This document shows positions 61,055-64,000 of a stretch of 64,000 nt of DNA, one piece after another. Within the stretch, counting starts at the first letter, position 1. Each line of letters starts with the position of its first letter. Source of the DNA: Sphingomonas yantingensis (GTDB lineage: Bacteria; Pseudomonadota; Alphaproteobacteria; Sphingomonadales; Sphingomonadaceae); contig NZ_JACIJJ010000006.1 in assembly GCF_014199325.1 (NCBI RefSeq), forward strand, positions 1-64,000, given 5' to 3'. The translations under genes were made by a program, and so were the position numbers. Below the pieces are notes generated by a model. It searched no databases. It was not told the origin of the DNA and saw only the letters and a program-made list of their open reading frames with translations.

Positions 61055-61735
61055 ATGCTTGCGGCGCTTCGCGTCTATCTCGATTCGATCCGCGCGCGCG
61101 ATCCCGCGCCGCGGTCGCGGGCCGAGATCATGCTCTATCCGGGCGTCTGGGCGCTCGGCTATCACCGGATCGCCAACGCGCTGTATCGGCGCGGATGGTT
61201 CTTCGCCGCGCGGCTCGTCAATCACTGGTCGCGCTGGATGACGGCGATCGACATTCATCCGGGCGCGACGATCGGGCGCAATTTCTTCATCGACCACGGT
61301 TTTACCGTCATCGGCGAGACCGCGGTGATCGGCGACGACGTGACCATCTATCAGTGCGTGACGCTGGGCGGCACCAGTCCCGACAACGGTGTCGCGGGCA
61401 AGCGGCATCCGACGCTGATGGACGGCGTCATCATCGGATCGGGTGCGCAGGTGCTCGGCCCGATCACCGTCGGTCCGCGCGCGCGCGTCGGCGCCAACGC
61501 GGTCGTGACGAAGGACGTGCCCGAAGGCGCGACGATGGTCGGTATTCCCGCCAAGTCGACGCTGGTCGAGGCCGAGACGTACCAGAAGCCCTTCGTCCCC
61601 TATGGCACACCGTGTGCCGAGATGTTCGACCCCGCGACGCAGCGGGTCGAGATCCTGCGCTGCGAGATCGAGACGCTGAGGAAGCGCCTCGACGCGCTCG
61701 TCGCCGAGGAAGAAGGGCGCCGGGACAGCGCGTGA
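61055..61735 (+). CDS. cysE: Serine O-acetyltransferase (EpsC/CysE type)
   Basis: 226 aa. Left-handed beta-helix hexapeptide repeats run from IDIHPGATIGRNFFIDHG to VIIGSGAQVLGPITVG. The catalytic Asp/His sit in FFIDHGFTVIGETAVIGD. It acetylates serine for cysteine synthesis. AGGGG precedes the ATG at 61055. The stop overlaps the start of the next gene. Confidence 0.95.
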   Translation: MLAALRVYLDSIRARDPAPRSRAEIMLYPGVWALGYHRIANALYRRGWFFAARLVNHWSRWMTAIDIHPGATIGRNFFIDHGFTVIGETAVIGDDVTIYQCVTLGGTSPDNGVAGKRHPTLMDGVIIGSGAQVLGPITVGPRARVGANAVVTKDVPEGATMVGIPAKSTLVEAETYQKPFVPYGTPCAEMFDPATQRVEILRCEIETLRKRLDALVAEEEGRRDSA

Positions 61736-62073
61736 CGGCAGAGGTCGTCAATCTCGCCACGCGCCGCACGCCGCAGATCGGGTTCGAGCGGCTGGAGCTC
61801 AACCGCATCCTCGACCTCTATGGCCGGATGGTCGCGGCGGGGCACTGGCGCGACTATGCGATCGAGCTGGGTCGCGAGGCGGCGGTGTTCGCCGCCTTCC
61901 GCCGCGCCGCCGAACGGCCCGAGGTGCGGATCGAGAAGCGCCCGGCGCTGCGCCAGAAACAGGGCATGTGGGCTTTGGTCAGCGAAGGCGGCGCGATCCT
62001 GAAGCGCGGGCACGATCTGGCCGGCGTCCTGGCCCCCCTCGAACGCCGGCTGATGAAGATCGTCGAGGATTAG
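61732..62073 (+). CDS. DUF2794-family protein
   Basis: 113 aa from a GTG at 61732. IGFERLELNRILDLYGRMVAAGHWRDYAI and RPALRQKQGMWALVSEGGAILKRGHDL are typical of DUF2794, a small alphaproteobacterial family of unknown function. It is coupled to cysE by a 4-bp overlap. Confidence 0.92.
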   Translation: MTAEVVNLATRRTPQIGFERLELNRILDLYGRMVAAGHWRDYAIELGREAAVFAAFRRAAERPEVRIEKRPALRQKQGMWALVSEGGAILKRGHDLAGVLAPLERRLMKIVED

Positions 62074-63092
62074 GCGACCGCTGGTGGCAACCGCATCGCC
62101 GCGCTTTCGCCCAGCATCGTTACCACTCGCCGCCGCATCGGCTGCCAGAAGGCCGAGAGCGTGAGCAGCGCCGATCCGATGATGAGGCCCGTGAACGCCG
62201 TACCCAGTTCGACCGCGCCGGCGCTGCGGAACAGCTCGTAAAGCGCGAACAGGACATAGGCGAGGCTGGAGACGAGCAGCGCGCGGCGATCGACGGCGAG
62301 CGCGACGACCGCGAAGCCAAGATAGAGCGCGAGCACCAGCGCGGCGATCGCCGGCCCCACCGGCCCCTCGAACACGCCCAGCATGTTGAAGATCGGATGC
62401 GCGATCAGCGGCGCGGCGGCGAGGTGGAGCCAGAAGGCCACGTCGCTCGCCCGGGTCGTGCGCGCCCGGTCGCTCATGTCCCAGCGCATTGCGAGGGCAA
62501 AGGTGGCAAGGCCTGCCGCCAGCACCAGCGGCAGCGCCGCGTCGTCGAGGCCCGGCCAGATCGCGAAAGCGGCGCCGACGCCCGCGCCGGTCAGCGCCAG
62601 CGCGCCCGCCGCGACGGTGATCGGCACCATGAACCGCCGCCAGTGCGCCCACGCCGCCGCGACGCCGGTCAGGCCGACGCCGGCCAGGATCAGCGCATTC
62701 ACCCGGTCGCCGTAGTTCGGCTCGAGCGCGACCAGCGCGCCGATCGGCGTCGCCACCACGCCGCCGACGAACGCGCCGAGCAGCAGGATGCTGGGCAGCG
62801 CCATCCGTCGCCGCTTCGTGAAATACTCGGCCAGCAGCCACGCGGCGACCGCGACCCCCGCGCCGCCCATCGCCGGGGTGATCGCCGCGCCGATCTGGCC
62901 GATCGCGGCGAGCAGCAGGGCGAGCGCGACCGCGACGAAGATGTCGTTGAACCCGGTCAGCAGCCGGAACGATTCCTCGTCAACGGCGGGGGTGTTGCGC
63001 TGCGCGGCGACGTGCGCGCGCAGGCTTTCCGCGGCGGCGGGACTGATCGCCCCCGCCGTCACCGCAGCATCGAGATCGGATTCGCTATACAT
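62070..63092 (-). CDS. Multi-pass membrane protein (DUF2157/DUF4401-like)
   Basis: 340 aa. A soluble N-terminal region of about 45 residues (MYSESDLDAAVTAGAISPAAAESLRAHV) precedes about ten membrane segments. The N-terminal helical domain plus membrane array resembles DUF2157-type proteins, which have no known function. Its 3' end overlaps that of the convergent DUF2794 gene by four bases. Confidence 0.75.
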   Translation of the reverse strand: MYSESDLDAAVTAGAISPAAAESLRAHVAAQRNTPAVDEESFRLLTGFNDIFVAVALALLLAAIGQIGAAITPAMGGAGVAVAAWLLAEYFTKRRRMALPSILLLGAFVGGVVATPIGALVALEPNYGDRVNALILAGVGLTGVAAAWAHWRRFMVPITVAAGALALTGAGVGAAFAIWPGLDDAALPLVLAAGLATFALAMRWDMSDRARTTRASDVAFWLHLAAAPLIAHPIFNMLGVFEGPVGPAIAALVLALYLGFAVVALAVDRRALLVSSLAYVLFALYELFRSAGAVELGTAFTGLIIGSALLTLSAFWQPMRRRVVTMLGESAAMRLPPAVA

Positions 63093-63157
63093 GGCTTTCC
63101 CTCCTGTATTGCCCGACTATGACACTAGTGTCGTAGCCTTGCAATACACCGAATGGG

Positions 63158-63577
63158 TCAGCCCTGGACGGTCACCGTGGCGGGGTGATGCTTGTCGAGG
63201 TGGCGGCGGATGATGCGCAGGTTGCGCGTGTTCGACCGGAAGAAGAAATCGGGAATGATGCCGATCCCGGGGATCAGCCCCAGCGCCCAGTCGACGCCGA
63301 CATTGCCCGCCATTCGCGCCATCGCGAGCTTCGACATGCCGAGATTGCGCGCTTCCCACAGCATGTACGCGCCCGCCGCCGCACCGACGAAGCTGCCCGC
63401 GACCGGAATGAGGTCGAGGATCACGTCGAGGCCGACCGGGCGGTTGATCCCCGGAATAACGACGGCGCGTTCCATCACCCGCTCGATCGCCTCGATGCGG
63501 GTGCGGCACGACTGCGCGTCGCGCTTGAGGGGGAGGCGATCGAAGATCGCGGGGTCGATGCGGCGGGTCTGTGCCAT
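63158..63577 (-). CDS. DUF4112-family membrane protein
   Basis: 139 aa. GLDVILDLIPVAGSFVGAAAGAYMLWEARNLG and GVDWALGLIPGIGIIPDFFFRSNTRNL are the DUF4112 signature, with two hydrophobic segments separated by a conserved Pro/Gly loop. The function is unknown. It follows the partial transporter gene by 5 bp in the same direction. Confidence 0.9.
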   Translation of the reverse strand: MAQTRRIDPAIFDRLPLKRDAQSCRTRIEAIERVMERAVVIPGINRPVGLDVILDLIPVAGSFVGAAAGAYMLWEARNLGMSKLAMARMAGNVGVDWALGLIPGIGIIPDFFFRSNTRNLRIIRRHLDKHHPATVTVQG

Positions 63578-63582
63578 GAACC

Positions 63583-64000
63583 CTAGTTGGTCTCGCGGCG
63601 CAGGTGATTCAATGGATGCCACGCGCGCGCATTCGCCCGCCATTCGCGAAGGCGCAGCGCGACCAGCGACCAGCGCAGCGGCTGGGCGAGCGGAATGAAC
63701 GCCACGTCCTGCACCAGCGCGACGTCCGCCTCGGCCAGCAGGCGGCTGCGCTCGATAAGGTTGCCGCTTTCGCGCGCACGCTCCAGCGTGTCGGCGATCG
63801 GTTGCGCGCACGGCTGGCACGCCATGCGCAGGTACCAGCGCGCGCTGTCATAGGGTGCGATGAGGTCGACGAGACGCAGGTCGGCGCGGGTGCCCGGCGC
63901 CACGCGCCGTGCGAGAATGCCGATGCTGGCGAGATCGGCGGTCAACCGCGCGGCAAGGCGGCTGGCGCCCGGCCCCGCCGGCATTGCGATCGTCAGCTCG
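63583..64000 (-). CDS. ABC transporter substrate-binding protein, C-terminal part (runs off the window)
   Basis: The last 138 residues of a solute-binding protein of the peptide/oligopeptide (SBP family 5) type: ELTIAMPAGPG, DYDSARWYL-like segment, and LVQDVAFIPLAQPLRWSLV near the end. The N-terminus lies beyond position 64000. It would bind a peptide-like ligand in the periplasm. It is co-directional with DUF4112. Confidence 0.75.
   Translation of the reverse strand, partial: ELTIAMPAGPGASRLAARLTADLASIGILARRVAPGTRADLRLVDLIAPYDSARWYLRMACQPCAQPIADTLERARESGNLIERSRLLAEADVALVQDVAFIPLAQPLRWSLVALRLREWRANARAWHPLNHLRRETN

Overview
The window looks like a chromosomal segment of a Sphingomonas-like alphaproteobacterium (Sphingomonadales). 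It is GC-rich. The gene order gpsA/tsaD next to hemC-hemD-COG4223, and the neighbours DUF1674, DUF2794, Coq4, Trm112/LON/CnoX and MoaD/MoaE, are typical of that group. This placement is by recognition; no search was run.

The main discovery is that the resident thymidylate synthase gene is cut in two. Its 5' part lies at 688-1341 and its 3' part at 40507-40776. Between them sits a 39-kb integrated element (about 1342-40509). The element carries a complete, divergent thymidylate synthase at 2135-3034 that can replace the gene it destroyed. Joining the two element ends gives a tyrosine-recombinase-type core site: 8-bp perfect inverted arms around 6 bp. A tyrosine integrase with a full catalytic set lies at the right end (38791-40176).

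Element layout. 1.3-4.7 kb: AT-richer left end with a decayed serine resolvase, the replacement thyA, an XRE regulator and an IS5-family relic. 5.0-10.5 kb: small membrane protein, TrpF-like protein, MucR regulator, nuclease-like protein, SRAP peptidase and several hypotheticals. 10.7-19.8 kb: a metal and arsenic module (MerR, CDF exporter, TonB receptor, arsRCB-ynfA-arsN2-arsH, broken chrA, TauE), with a near-identical 28-bp palindrome at each edge. 20.0-28.8 kb: sulfite oxidation (cytochrome c, SorA-like, TDT transporter, LysR, a second sulfite oxidase), MgtC, and a DUF305/YVTN/ECF sigma/anti-sigma operon. 29.3-34.2 kb: a complete bufferin (copper-binding RiPP) cluster with its ECF sigma factor and NrsF. 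34.5-37.5 kb: a decaying ABC-three-component defence operon. 37.5-40.5 kb: a truncated RecD-like helicase, the integrase, large hairpins and attR.

Three regulatory circuits can be read from repeated sites. One MerR operator type precedes both the CDF exporter and the TonB receptor. A GTAACC-N16-CGAA promoter precedes all three transcription units of the bufferin locus. A GGAAT-N16-CGTCTA promoter precedes the operon encoding the other ECF factor. Each module therefore carries its own regulator.

Flanks. Left (1-687): initiator tRNA-Met and a RadC/JAB protein. Right (40.8-64.0 kb): ordinary core genes, including gpsA, tsaD, hemCD, dnaN, coq4, cnoX, tRNA-Gly, a large amidohydrolase, pgsA, moaDE, oxyR and cysE, ending in a partial ABC substrate-binding protein.
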